In this document: positions 15,290 to 22,739 of the stretch, piece by piece
How positions within the stretch are numbered: position 1 is the first letter of the stretch
Layout: each line of letters starts with the position of its first letter
Assembly: GCF_004340905.1 (NCBI RefSeq)
Contig: NZ_SLXD01000005.1
Coordinates: 62,001-126,000 of the forward strand
Direction: 5' to 3'
Source: Rubrivivax gelatinosus
GTDB lineage: Bacteria; Pseudomonadota; Gammaproteobacteria; Burkholderiales; Burkholderiaceae_C
Length of the DNA stretch: 64,000 bases
The notes under the pieces: generated by a model
The model's input: only the letters and a program-made list of their open reading frames with translations
What the model was told of the DNA's origin: nothing
Database searches by the model: none
Position numbers and translations under genes: made by a program

Positions 15290-16056
15290 CGGGTCTGTCC
15301 TTGGGTGGGGGCCGCGGCCGGCAGGCTGCGGCGATGTTTGTTGAAGCCGGCGTCCATCCAGGCGCCCAGCAGGCCGTTCAGGCGGGCGAACACGCGTTCG
15401 CCGCCGCCCAGCGTGCGCTCGGGCGCCTCGCTCTCGATGAGCTGCAGCAGCGCCTGGGCGACGAGCTCGGGCGTGTCGCTGGCGGCGCCGGTGGAGACGT
15501 TGTAGGCCTGCGCCGCCGGGTCGTTGAAGCCGGTGCGCGTGGTGCGCGGGGCCAGCGTCTGCACGCACACCGGGCCGTCGGCCAGTTCGCGCCGCAGCGC
15601 CTCGGCAAAACCGTGCAGCCCGGCCTTGCTGGCGCCGTAGACCGAGAAGCCCGGCAGGCCGATGCGCCCCAGCACCGAGCCGACGAAGACGATCTGCGCC
15701 CGCGGCAGGCGCTGCAGCTGCGGCAGCAGCGCCTGCGTCAGCAGCATCGGCGCCAGCAGGTTGGTCTGCAGCACCTGCTCGATGCGCGCCGCCGGCACCT
15801 GGGCCAGCGCACCGAAGGCCGGCACGCCGGCGGCGTGCACGACGACGTTGGCGTGCCAGTCGGCCGCCGCCTGCACGACGGCCTGACGGCCTTCGGGCGT
15901 GGCCAGGTCGGCACGCAGCCAGGACGCGCCGGGGCCGCTGGCGCCGCGGCCGACGCCGAGCACCGCGGCGCCCTGCCCGGCCAGCGCCTGCACCATCGCG
16001 CGGCCGATGCCGCCGGCCGCGCCGGTCAGCACGACACGGGTCTGGGCGATCTTCAT
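15286..16056 (-). CDS. Short-chain dehydrogenase/reductase (SDR)
   Basis: A 256-residue classical SDR. NAD(P)-binding glycine motif TGAAGGIG sits at the N terminus, followed by HAAG, the catalytic serine in VFVGSVLGRIG and the active-site YGASK. Such enzymes oxidise alcohols or reduce ketones/aldehydes. Substrate specificity cannot be read off. It is the fourth gene of an operon with an acyl ligase and a diiron oxidase, so a fatty-acyl or oxo intermediate is plausible (inference). It overlaps both neighbours by 4 bases. Confidence 0.9.
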   Translation of the reverse strand: MKIAQTRVVLTGAAGGIGRAMVQALAGQGAAVLGVGRGASGPGASWLRADLATPEGRQAVVQAAADWHANVVVHAAGVPAFGALAQVPAARIEQVLQTNLLAPMLLTQALLPQLQRLPRAQIVFVGSVLGRIGLPGFSVYGASKAGLHGFAEALRRELADGPVCVQTLAPRTTRTGFNDPAAQAYNVSTGAASDTPELVAQALLQLIESEAPERTLGGGERVFARLNGLLGAWMDAGFNKHRRSLPAAAPTQGQTR

Positions 16057-16730
16057 GCCGTCTCCTTCACGGGCTGCGGCTGCGGCAGCGGCAGGCTGCG
16101 GAACACGTCGCCGTACAGGCGGTAGAACACCCGCGCGGCGTGCACGATGGCGGCCTGGTCGGCGGGGTCGTGGATCTGGTCCATCAGCAGCTCGAAGTGC
16201 TGCACGTGCTCCTGGTCCAGCGTGCCGTGCGAGCGCAGGTAGCTGAACGCGGAGTCGGGCAGCGCCAGCGCCTGCTGGATGGCGTCGGCGGCGTGCAGCG
16301 CCAGCGACACGCTGGTGCCTTCGAGCACCAGCACCATGCCGAAGAAGCCCAGCGGGTTGCGCCGCGCGATCGTGTCGTAGGCGTAGGCGACCATGACCTC
16401 GGTGGCGACGCCGGGTGCTCCGTGGCGCACGGCCTCGGCGTCGCCGCCGGCGTGGGCGATGTCGTCGAGGATCCACTCGTCGTGGCCGGACTCCTCCTCG
16501 ATGTACTCGTCCAGCGGGCCTTCGAGCCAGGCGTGGTGCGCGGGCAGCGCGGCGCGCACGGCCTTCAGCAGCGGCACCGTGTGGCGCACGTGGTGGAAGG
16601 CCTCGCGCAGAAAGGCCAGGTAGCTGGGCCGCGAGACCTCGCCGCGCAGCGCGCCCTGGATGATCGGCGTGGCGAGCAGGCCGTTGCGGGCCTCGGTGGT
16701 CTGTTCGAGCAGGGTGGCGTGGAATCCCAT
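16053..16730 (-). CDS. Haem-oxygenase-like diiron oxidase (TenA/UndA-like)
   Basis: A 225-residue all-helical protein of the TenA/PqqC/haem-oxygenase fold. Metal-ligand spacing fits haem-oxygenase-like diiron oxidases such as UndA: E43 on the first core helix, E80-x2-H83 in EEESGHDEW, and D172-x2-H175-x2-H178 in LDQEHVQHF. From memory, the last two motifs match UndA's E101/H104 and D188/H191/H194 spacing. TenA thiaminase cysteine motifs are absent. It probably uses O2 on a carboxylate or amine substrate. The gene sits between the ligase (6-base gap) and the SDR (4-base overlap). Confidence 0.82.
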   Translation of the reverse strand: MGFHATLLEQTTEARNGLLATPIIQGALRGEVSRPSYLAFLREAFHHVRHTVPLLKAVRAALPAHHAWLEGPLDEYIEEESGHDEWILDDIAHAGGDAEAVRHGAPGVATEVMVAYAYDTIARRNPLGFFGMVLVLEGTSVSLALHAADAIQQALALPDSAFSYLRSHGTLDQEHVQHFELLMDQIHDPADQAAIVHAARVFYRLYGDVFRSLPLPQPQPVKETA

Positions 16731-16736
16731 GGCGTG

Positions 16737-18200
16737 TCAGCAGGTGGCGATGGCAGGGGCCGCGCCGAGCCCGAGGGCGTCGGCATGGCGGGCGAGGATG
16801 GCGTCGCGGCGCGGGCGGCCGTTGGCGGTGGCCAGGCCCGAAGCGGCGTCGAAGGCGTCGGCGGCGCGGGTCCAGCGGGCGACGCGGGCGTAGTCGGGCA
16901 GCGAGGCGTTGGCGGCGGCCACGGCGGCGGCGAGCTGGGCATCGTCAACCGCCGGCGACGACGGCCACAGCACCGCCGACAGCGCCGGCTGGCCGTCACC
17001 GAGCACCACGGCCTGGGCGACGGCCGGCTGGCAGCGCAGCGCGGTCTCGGGCCATTCGGGCGAGACGTTGCGGCCGTAGCCGGTGATCAGCAGGTTCTTC
17101 TTGCGGCCGACGACGTGCACGAAGCCGGCGTCGTCGACGCGGCCGAGGTCGCCGGTGGGCCACCAGTCGACGTGGCAGGCGGCGGCGTCACCGACGTAGC
17201 CGGCGAACAGCGGGCCGCCGACCTCCAGCTCGCCGTCGGCGGCGACGCGCACGCGGGCGTGCGGCAGCGGCCGGCCGGCGCTGCCGGCGCAGTCGGCGCA
17301 GTCGGCGCAGTCGGCGCCGGGCAGGTTCAGCGTCTGCACCGAGGCGCCTTCGGACAGGCCGTAACCTTCGTAGGCCGGCAGGCCCAGCGCCCGCGCGGCC
17401 TGCAGCACCGGGGCGCCGACCGCGGCGCCGCCGACGGCGACGAAACGCAGCGAGGCCGGCGCGCGCCGGCCGCTGGCGGCCAGCCAGCCGCACCAGGCGC
17501 GCAGCATCTGCGGCAGCAGGATCAGGCTCTGCGCCTCGTGGCGCTCCACCGCGGCGTGCAGCCGCGCCGGATCGAAGCTCGACGAACCCGTCAGGCCGAC
17601 CTCGGCCAGCGGCAGGCAGATCACAGTGCTGCCCTGGCGGCGCGGCGCCATCAACCCGGCGACGTTCTCCAGCAGCACTGCGTAAGGCAGCGCGGCGAGG
17701 TGGCGTTCGATGGCCAGCGGCGCCAGCGCCTGCACCAGGCCGTCGGCCACGGCGTCCATCGCCGCGGCCGTCAGGCACACGCCCTTGGGCGTGCCGGTGC
17801 TGCCCGAGGTGTAGGTGATCTTGGCGGTGCCGGCCGGCAGCGTCGGCCGCAGTGCCGGCAGGCGCGCGGCGGCGAGCGTGCCGGCAACGCTCGCCAGCGG
17901 CTGCCAGTGCAGCCCGGGCCAGCGCGCGGCCAGCGGCGCGGCGGCCACCAGCGTGTCGACGCCGGCCGAGGCCAGCACGTGGCCCAGCATCGCGGCGTCG
18001 AAGAACAGCGGCAGCGGCACGTGCACCACGCCGGCGGCGCGCGCGGCGTCGTCGAGCACGGCGAAGGCCGCGCCGTTGTCCAGCAGCGTGGCCAGCACCT
18101 GCGTGCCCTGGGCACGCAGCCAGCCGGCGGCGGCCTCGGTCGCGGCGGCGAGTTCGGCGGCGCTCCAGGCGCGGGCGCCGTCGACCAGCGCCGGCTTCAA
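16737..18200 (-). CDS. AMP-dependent acyl ligase (ANL superfamily)
   Basis: A 487-residue adenylate-forming enzyme, shorter than typical fatty acyl-CoA ligases. Core motifs: P-loop TYTSGSTGTPKGV, YGLSEGA, WWPTGDLGRVDD and hinge GRKKNLLITGYGRNVSPE. At the C-terminal A10 motif the usual catalytic Lys is Arg (TANGRPRRDAI), so the adenylation step may be altered. It would activate a carboxylate as acyl-AMP or acyl-CoA. Residues about 297-308 hold a 3x Asp-Cys-Ala repeat encoded by a 9-bp tandem repeat. The start overlaps the hemolysin-family stop by 4 bases. Confidence 0.88.
   Translation of the reverse strand: MKPALVDGARAWSAAELAAATEAAAGWLRAQGTQVLATLLDNGAAFAVLDDAARAAGVVHVPLPLFFDAAMLGHVLASAGVDTLVAAAPLAARWPGLHWQPLASVAGTLAAARLPALRPTLPAGTAKITYTSGSTGTPKGVCLTAAAMDAVADGLVQALAPLAIERHLAALPYAVLLENVAGLMAPRRQGSTVICLPLAEVGLTGSSSFDPARLHAAVERHEAQSLILLPQMLRAWCGWLAASGRRAPASLRFVAVGGAAVGAPVLQAARALGLPAYEGYGLSEGASVQTLNLPGADCADCADCAGSAGRPLPHARVRVAADGELEVGGPLFAGYVGDAAACHVDWWPTGDLGRVDDAGFVHVVGRKKNLLITGYGRNVSPEWPETALRCQPAVAQAVVLGDGQPALSAVLWPSSPAVDDAQLAAAVAAANASLPDYARVARWTRAADAFDAASGLATANGRPRRDAILARHADALGLGAAPAIATC
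17286..17312 (-). repeat. 9-bp tandem repeat inside the ligase gene
   Basis: GGCGCAGTC occurs three times in direct tandem (17286-17294, 17295-17303, 17304-17312), followed by a partial copy. It is in frame and encodes repeated Asp-Cys-Ala in a surface loop. Slippage would change loop length without frameshift. Confidence 0.9.
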
Positions 18201-18811
18201 ACCGTGCCCCCGCGGCGGCGGAAACGCATGATCGCGGCGTCCAGCCGGCCGGCCAGCACCAGCGGCCGGTGGTCGTAGTAGGTGCCCCAGCGCACGGCAT
18301 CGCGGCCCAGCACCGCCGGGTCGGCGACGCCCAGCGTCACCGGCGCGATGCCCAGGCGCACGAAGAGATGGCGCAGCTCGACGGTCAGCGTGCAGACCAC
18401 CCAGTCGTAGCCCTGCGCGGCCAGATGCGGGCCGATGCGCGTGATGAGGCGGCGGCCTTCGCCGGCGCGCGCGGCGGCCAGGTGGCCGACCTCGACGATG
18501 CGCTCGCGCACCGCCGGTTCGCCCAGCAGCTGCTCGACCGGCGCGTCGAGATAACGTTCGAGGAACAGCGCGCCCTCGCGCGCCGGGCGATAGCCGGCGG
18601 CGGCGACGAGCTCGCCGCTGCCGTCGTGCAGCCCGACCATCGCCGGCGCGAACTCGCGCACGTCGGCTTCGTAGCGCTCGCGATAGACACGGCGCACCAG
18701 CGCCTCGACCTCGGGCCGGCCGCCGGACCCGCCAGGATGGACGCGCAGGCGCGGCTCGGCGCCCGGACGCTGGACGAGGCTCATGGCCGGCTCCCGCAGC
18801 ATGCTCGGCAT
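18197..18811 (-). CDS. Thermostable-hemolysin family protein
   Basis: A 204-residue protein of the thermostable hemolysin family (delta-VPH-like), which is related to GNAT/autoinducer-synthase folds rather than to pore formers. Visible signature: VRRVYRERYEADVREFAPAMVGLHDGSGELVAAAGYR, FLERYLDAPVEQLL, REGRIVEVGHLAAAR-type strand and YDWVVCTLTVELRHLFVRLGI. No signal peptide. ATG 18811 is chosen because an AAGGGAG site lies about 5 bases upstream; ATG 18784 is an alternative. It leads the operon. Given its acyl-ligase partner, an acyltransferase-like role is more plausible than haemolysis, which is inference. Confidence 0.8.
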   Translation of the reverse strand: MPSMLREPAMSLVQRPGAEPRLRVHPGGSGGRPEVEALVRRVYRERYEADVREFAPAMVGLHDGSGELVAAAGYRPAREGALFLERYLDAPVEQLLGEPAVRERIVEVGHLAAARAGEGRRLITRIGPHLAAQGYDWVVCTLTVELRHLFVRLGIAPVTLGVADPAVLGRDAVRWGTYYDHRPLVLAGRLDAAIMRFRRRGGTV

Positions 18812-19067
18812 GCAGACTCCCTTCAGGCGCTGCCGCGGAATGCGGCAGCTGACGGGACGCATGCTCGCGGCCGACGATTAGCGCGGCATTAACGCAACGC
18901 GCACCGATGCCGCGCGGATGTGCGGCGCGTCACGCGCCGAGCACCGAAAACCCGCGTCTTGGCAACGCTTTGGCGCGTAACCCACGGGTCCGAGCGGTTT
19001 CCTGCCCCGGCCCGGTGCAGAGCCTGACAAAATCGAACGATCGTTCGAAAAGACCGTCCATTGCGGC
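18812..19067. other. Divergent intergenic region
   Basis: These 256 bases separate the leftward hemolysin-family operon from the rightward acyl-CoA synthetase. The middle (18881-18900) is relatively AT-rich (GATTAGCGCGGCATTAACG), a likely promoter zone. The right end carries the 16-bp palindrome at 19033-19048. I see no small gene here. Confidence 0.5.
19033..19048. promoter_or_regulatory. Perfect 16-bp palindrome, candidate TetR-type operator
   Basis: TCGAACGATCGTTCGA is perfectly self-complementary and lies 19 bases before the acyl-CoA synthetase ATG. GAACG-centred palindromes of this kind are operators of TetR-family fatty-acid regulators (PsrA/FadR/FabR-like) in Proteobacteria. Binding here would block transcription initiation or elongation of the ligase gene. 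The regulator gene is not in the window. Confidence 0.6.
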
Positions 19068-20891
19068 ATGTCAACGCAGCACTCCCCCGCCCTCGATCTC
19101 GATCCCGTCCGCACCCTGCCCGAGCTGCTGCGCTGGCGCGTCGCGCGCAGCCCCGACGCCGAGGCCTACCGTGAGCACGACGACACGCGCGGCTGGGTGA
19201 GCTGGACCTGGCGCGACTTCGGCGACCGCGTCGAACGCTGCGCCGCGGCGCTGGACGTGCTGGCGCCGGCGCGCGGCGCGCGCATCGCGATCCTGCTGCC
19301 CAACGGCCTGGACGCGGTGACGCTGGACCAGGCGGCGCTCGCGCGCGGCTGCGTGCCGCTGCCGATGCACGCGCTCGACAACCCGCTGTCGATCGCCTAC
19401 ATCCTGGCCGACAGCGGCGCCGAGCTGCTGGTCACGCAGACCGAGGCCCAGTGGCAGGCGATCGCCGGCTGCGGCGCGCTGCCGGCGACGCTGCGCCAGG
19501 TGGTGATCCGCGAACGCGACGAGGGCGCGCCGGCCGCCGCCGGTGGCCCCGAGCGGCTGTCGCTGGCGCAGTGGCTGGCACGCGGCCACGCCGCGGCGCC
19601 CGCCGCCGTCGAGCCGCCGCACGAGGACGACCTGGCGGCGCTGGTCTACACCTCGGGCACGACCGGCAAGCCCAAGGGCGTGATGCTCAGCCACCGCAAC
19701 GTGATGGCCAACGTGAAGGCGGTGCTGGCGCGCATCGCGCCGCGGCCCGACGACGTCTTCCTGTCCTTCCTGCCGCTGTCGCACACCTTCGAGCGCACCG
19801 CCGGCTACTACCTGCCGATCGCCGCCGGTTCGACGGTGGCGTTCGCGCGCTCGACGCAGCACCTGCCCGAGGACCTGAAGACGGTGCGGCCGACGGTGCT
19901 GATCTCGGTGCCGCGCATCTACGAGCGGGTGTTCGTCAAGCTGCAGACGATGCTCGAAGGCTCGGCGCTGAAGAAGCGCCTGTTCGAGACCGCGCAATCG
20001 GTCGGCTGGCGGCGCTTCTGCCGCGAGCAGAAGCTGCCGGTGCCCGGCTCGGTGCCGGCGGCCTGGGACGCGCTGGTCTGGCCGCTGCTGGCACGGCGCG
20101 TCAGCGCGCCGCTGCAGGCGCAGTTCGGCGGCCGGCTGCGGCTGGCGGTGAGCGGCGGCGCGGCGCTGTCGGCACCGATCGCGCGCTGCTTCCTCGGCCT
20201 GGGCCTGCCGATCGTGCAGGGCTACGGCATGACCGAGAGCACGCCGGTCATCAGCTGCAACACGCCCGAGGACAACGACCCGGCGACCGTCGGCCGGCCG
20301 CTGGACGGCGTGGAAGTGTGCATCGGCGACAACCGCGAGCTGCTGGTGCGCGGCGCCAACGTGATGCGCGGCTACTGGAATCGCCCCGAGGACACGGCGC
20401 GGGCACTCGAAGGCGGCTGGCTGCACACCGGCGACCAGGCCAGCCTGGACGGCGGGCGCATCCGCATCGTCGGCCGCGTCAAGGAGATCATCGTCACCGC
20501 CACCGGCGAGAAGATCGCGCCGACCGACCTGGAAATGGCCATCGTCGCCGACCCGCTGTTCGAGTCGGCCTGGGCCTTCGGCGACAACCGGCCGTTCATC
20601 GCCTGCATCGTGGTGCTGGCCGCCGGGCCGTGGGAGCGGCTGGCGCGTTCGCTGGGCCTGGACCCGGCCGACCCGGCGTCGCTGCAGGCGCACGCGGCCC
20701 GCGAGGCGGCGCTGGTGCGCATCCGCGCCGCGACGGCGGCCTTCCCGCACTACGCCCAGCCACGGGCGGTCTGCCTGACGACCGAGCCCTGGACCATCGA
20801 GAGCACGATGATCACGCCGACGCTCAAGCTGAAGCGCAACAACCTCGAGTCGCGCTACGGCGAGCAGGTCGAGGCGCTGTACCGGCGCTGA
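19068..20891 (+). CDS. Long-chain fatty acyl-CoA synthetase
   Basis: A 607-residue ANL-superfamily ligase of the FAA1-like long-chain group: ATP + fatty acid + CoA to acyl-CoA. Motifs: YTSGTTGKPKGVMLSH, SFLPLSHTFERTAGYY, VSVPRIYERVF-like ISVPRIYERVF, QGYGMTESTPVISCNT, GWLHTGDQASLDGGRI, GRVKEIIVTATGEKIAPTDLE, and the C-terminal catalytic lysine in TPTLKLKRNNLESRY. All key residues are present. It is divergent from the hemolysin-family operon and could supply acyl-CoA to it. It converges with the chemoreceptor gene, 3 bases away. Confidence 0.93.
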   Translation: MSTQHSPALDLDPVRTLPELLRWRVARSPDAEAYREHDDTRGWVSWTWRDFGDRVERCAAALDVLAPARGARIAILLPNGLDAVTLDQAALARGCVPLPMHALDNPLSIAYILADSGAELLVTQTEAQWQAIAGCGALPATLRQVVIRERDEGAPAAAGGPERLSLAQWLARGHAAAPAAVEPPHEDDLAALVYTSGTTGKPKGVMLSHRNVMANVKAVLARIAPRPDDVFLSFLPLSHTFERTAGYYLPIAAGSTVAFARSTQHLPEDLKTVRPTVLISVPRIYERVFVKLQTMLEGSALKKRLFETAQSVGWRRFCREQKLPVPGSVPAAWDALVWPLLARRVSAPLQAQFGGRLRLAVSGGAALSAPIARCFLGLGLPIVQGYGMTESTPVISCNTPEDNDPATVGRPLDGVEVCIGDNRELLVRGANVMRGYWNRPEDTARALEGGWLHTGDQASLDGGRIRIVGRVKEIIVTATGEKIAPTDLEMAIVADPLFESAWAFGDNRPFIACIVVLAAGPWERLARSLGLDPADPASLQAHAAREAALVRIRAATAAFPHYAQPRAVCLTTEPWTIESTMITPTLKLKRNNLESRYGEQVEALYRR

Positions 20892-20894
20892 AGC

Positions 20895-22406
20895 TCAGCG
20901 CGCGACGCGGAACACCGCCACCGCACGCGCCAGCGTCGCAGCACGTTCGCGCAGCGCCTGGCCGGCGGCGGCCGACTGCCCGGCGAGCACGGCGTTCTCG
21001 CCCGCGGCCGCGTCGATGCGCGCCACCGCCCGCGTGGCTTCGGCGACACCACGCGCCTGCTCGTCGGTGGCGGTGGCGATCTCGCGCTGGCGGTCTGCCA
21101 CGCAGCCGACGGCGTCGACCGCGGCCTCGACGTCGGCCAGCGCCGCGCCCGCCCGGCGCGAGCCTTCGGCGACCTGCACGGCACAGGCCGAGACCAGCCG
21201 CGACACCTGCTGCGCCGACGACCGGCTGCGATGCGCCAGGGCACCGATGCGCGACGCCACCACGGCGTAGGCGATGCCCTCCTCGCCGGCACGCGCCGCC
21301 GCGGCCGAGGCTTCACGCGCCAGCAGTTCGGTCTGGTCGGCGATGTCCTCCATCAGCTCCACGGTCTCGGCAGCGGCACGCGTGGCACGTTCGATCGCGC
21401 TCATCGTCGTCAGCATCTCGGCCACCGACTGGCCGCCGCGCCGGGCGGTCTGGCGCGCGCCGGCCGCAGCCTGGTCGACCTCGCGCGCGGTGGCCGCCAC
21501 GGCCTCGGCCGAACGCGTGATCTGTTCCATCGCGACGGCCGTCACCTGCACGTCGTCCGACTGCAGCGCGGCCAGGCGCGACAGGCCCAGGCTGCCCTGG
21601 GCGATGCCGTCGGCACCGCTTTCGATCGTGCGGATCTCGTGGCGCACGTCCTCGACGACGGCGCGCATGTTCAGGTTGGCCAGCCAGATGCCGTGCAGCA
21701 AGGTGGACAGCGGCTCGGCACGCGTGTGCTCGCAGTGCATGGCGAGATCGCAGCCGGCCAGGCGGCCGGCTGCGTCGGTCGCGGCCTGCAGGCCGCGCGC
21801 GACACGGCGCTCGAACCGCAGCACCAGCCACGCGGCCACCCCCAGCAGCAACGCCGCGTGCACGGCCATGCCGAGACCGAGCGGCGCGAGGGCGAGCACG
21901 ACGAGCAGCAGCAGCCCGGCGGCCAGCTCCAGCGTCAGCCGACGCGGCGCATCCGCGCCGGGCGGCGCCGGGCGCGGCGCGGCGCCGCCCCCGTCCCGGG
22001 CGCGGGCGAAAGCCGCAAAGCGCGCTTCGGCCGCCTGCACCTGCCCCGGCGTGGGCCGGTGGCGCACCGACATGTAGGCGGCGACACGGCCGGCGTCCAG
22101 CACCGGCGTGACGTTGGCGACGACCCAGTAGTGGTCGCCGTTGCGGCAGCGGTTCTTGACCACCCCGCTCCAGGGCCGCCCCGCGCCGAGCGTGGCCCAC
22201 ATGTCGGCAAAGACCTCCGGCGGCGTGTCGGGATGGCGCACGACGTTGTGCGCACGGCCCAGCAGCTCGTCGGCGGTGTAGCCGCTGAGCTCGGCGAACG
22301 CGGCGTTGCAATGCGTGATGCGGCCCTGGGGGTCGGTCGTCGACACCAGGGTCAGGTCATCGGCGTACCGGCGCTCCACCTGGGTGACCGGCAAATTGAG
22401 CTTCAT
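20895..22406 (-). CDS. PAS-domain methyl-accepting chemoreceptor, divergent tip
   Basis: A 503-residue Aer-like receptor. PAS domain (about 10-115) reads VSTTDPQGRITHCNAAF and GYTADELLGRAHNVVRHPDTP; one hydrophobic hairpin (LAAGLLLLVVLALAPLGLGM and AALLLGVAAWLVLRFE) anchors it to the membrane; there is no periplasmic domain. The cytoplasmic coiled coil ends with the hairpin tip DIADQTELLAREASAAAARAG. Canonical tips have QTNLLALNAAIEAARAGE and GRGFAVVA, so several contact residues for CheA/CheW and trimer packing are changed here (N to E, L to R, N to E, GRGF to GIAY). Redox or energy taxis is the family role. Confidence 0.88.
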   Translation of the reverse strand: MKLNLPVTQVERRYADDLTLVSTTDPQGRITHCNAAFAELSGYTADELLGRAHNVVRHPDTPPEVFADMWATLGAGRPWSGVVKNRCRNGDHYWVVANVTPVLDAGRVAAYMSVRHRPTPGQVQAAEARFAAFARARDGGGAAPRPAPPGADAPRRLTLELAAGLLLLVVLALAPLGLGMAVHAALLLGVAAWLVLRFERRVARGLQAATDAAGRLAGCDLAMHCEHTRAEPLSTLLHGIWLANLNMRAVVEDVRHEIRTIESGADGIAQGSLGLSRLAALQSDDVQVTAVAMEQITRSAEAVAATAREVDQAAAGARQTARRGGQSVAEMLTTMSAIERATRAAAETVELMEDIADQTELLAREASAAAARAGEEGIAYAVVASRIGALAHRSRSSAQQVSRLVSACAVQVAEGSRRAGAALADVEAAVDAVGCVADRQREIATATDEQARGVAEATRAVARIDAAAGENAVLAGQSAAAGQALRERAATLARAVAVFRVAR

Positions 22407-22538
22407 GGCGGAGCACAGCCCGTCGGGCAAGGTCGCAGGAATATCAATTTTGGCATTTCAACGCACAATCCCCGAACGGGACGCCTTCGGCGCCCGGGCA
22501 TTTCCGCACGATCGGCACGGCCTTTGCCCCGGCTTGGC

Positions 22539-22733
22539 ATGGACCCCGACATCCCTCCCCCTGCCCCCGACGCGGTGATCGACCTCCACGACGATGCTGC
22601 GCTGCACCACTGGGCCGAACACTTCGGCGTCACGCCGACCCAGATCGAGGAAGCGGTACGCGCCGCCGGGCCGCGTGTGCACGACGTGCAGCGCCACCTG
22701 CTCGACCAGGGAGCGAGCGCCGGCGCCGGCTGA
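22539..22733 (+). CDS. DUF3606-family small protein
   Basis: A 64-residue protein. The body IDLHDDAALHHWAEHFGVTPTQIEEAVRAAGPRVHDVQRHL matches the DUF3606 pattern, a short helix-turn-helix-like fold common in Burkholderiales and of unknown function. It is divergent from the chemoreceptor; the 132-base gap includes an AT-rich patch (22441-22470). It converges with vgrG 6 bases away. Confidence 0.75.
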   Translation: MDPDIPPPAPDAVIDLHDDAALHHWAEHFGVTPTQIEEAVRAAGPRVHDVQRHLLDQGASAGAG

Positions 22734-22739
22734 ACGCAC

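Noticed and set aside
16053..16730. TenA thiaminase or PqqC
   Set aside because: Fold class is shared, but the metal-ligand pattern E-x2-H and D-x2-H-x2-H fits diiron oxidases. No thiamine or PQQ genes are nearby.
17286..17312. CRISPR-like repeat
   Set aside because: Units are 9 bp, directly adjacent and in frame within a gene. There are no spacers.
18197..18811. True pore-forming hemolysin
   Set aside because: No signal peptide or membrane-inserting segment is seen, and the family name is historical. The fold is GNAT-like.
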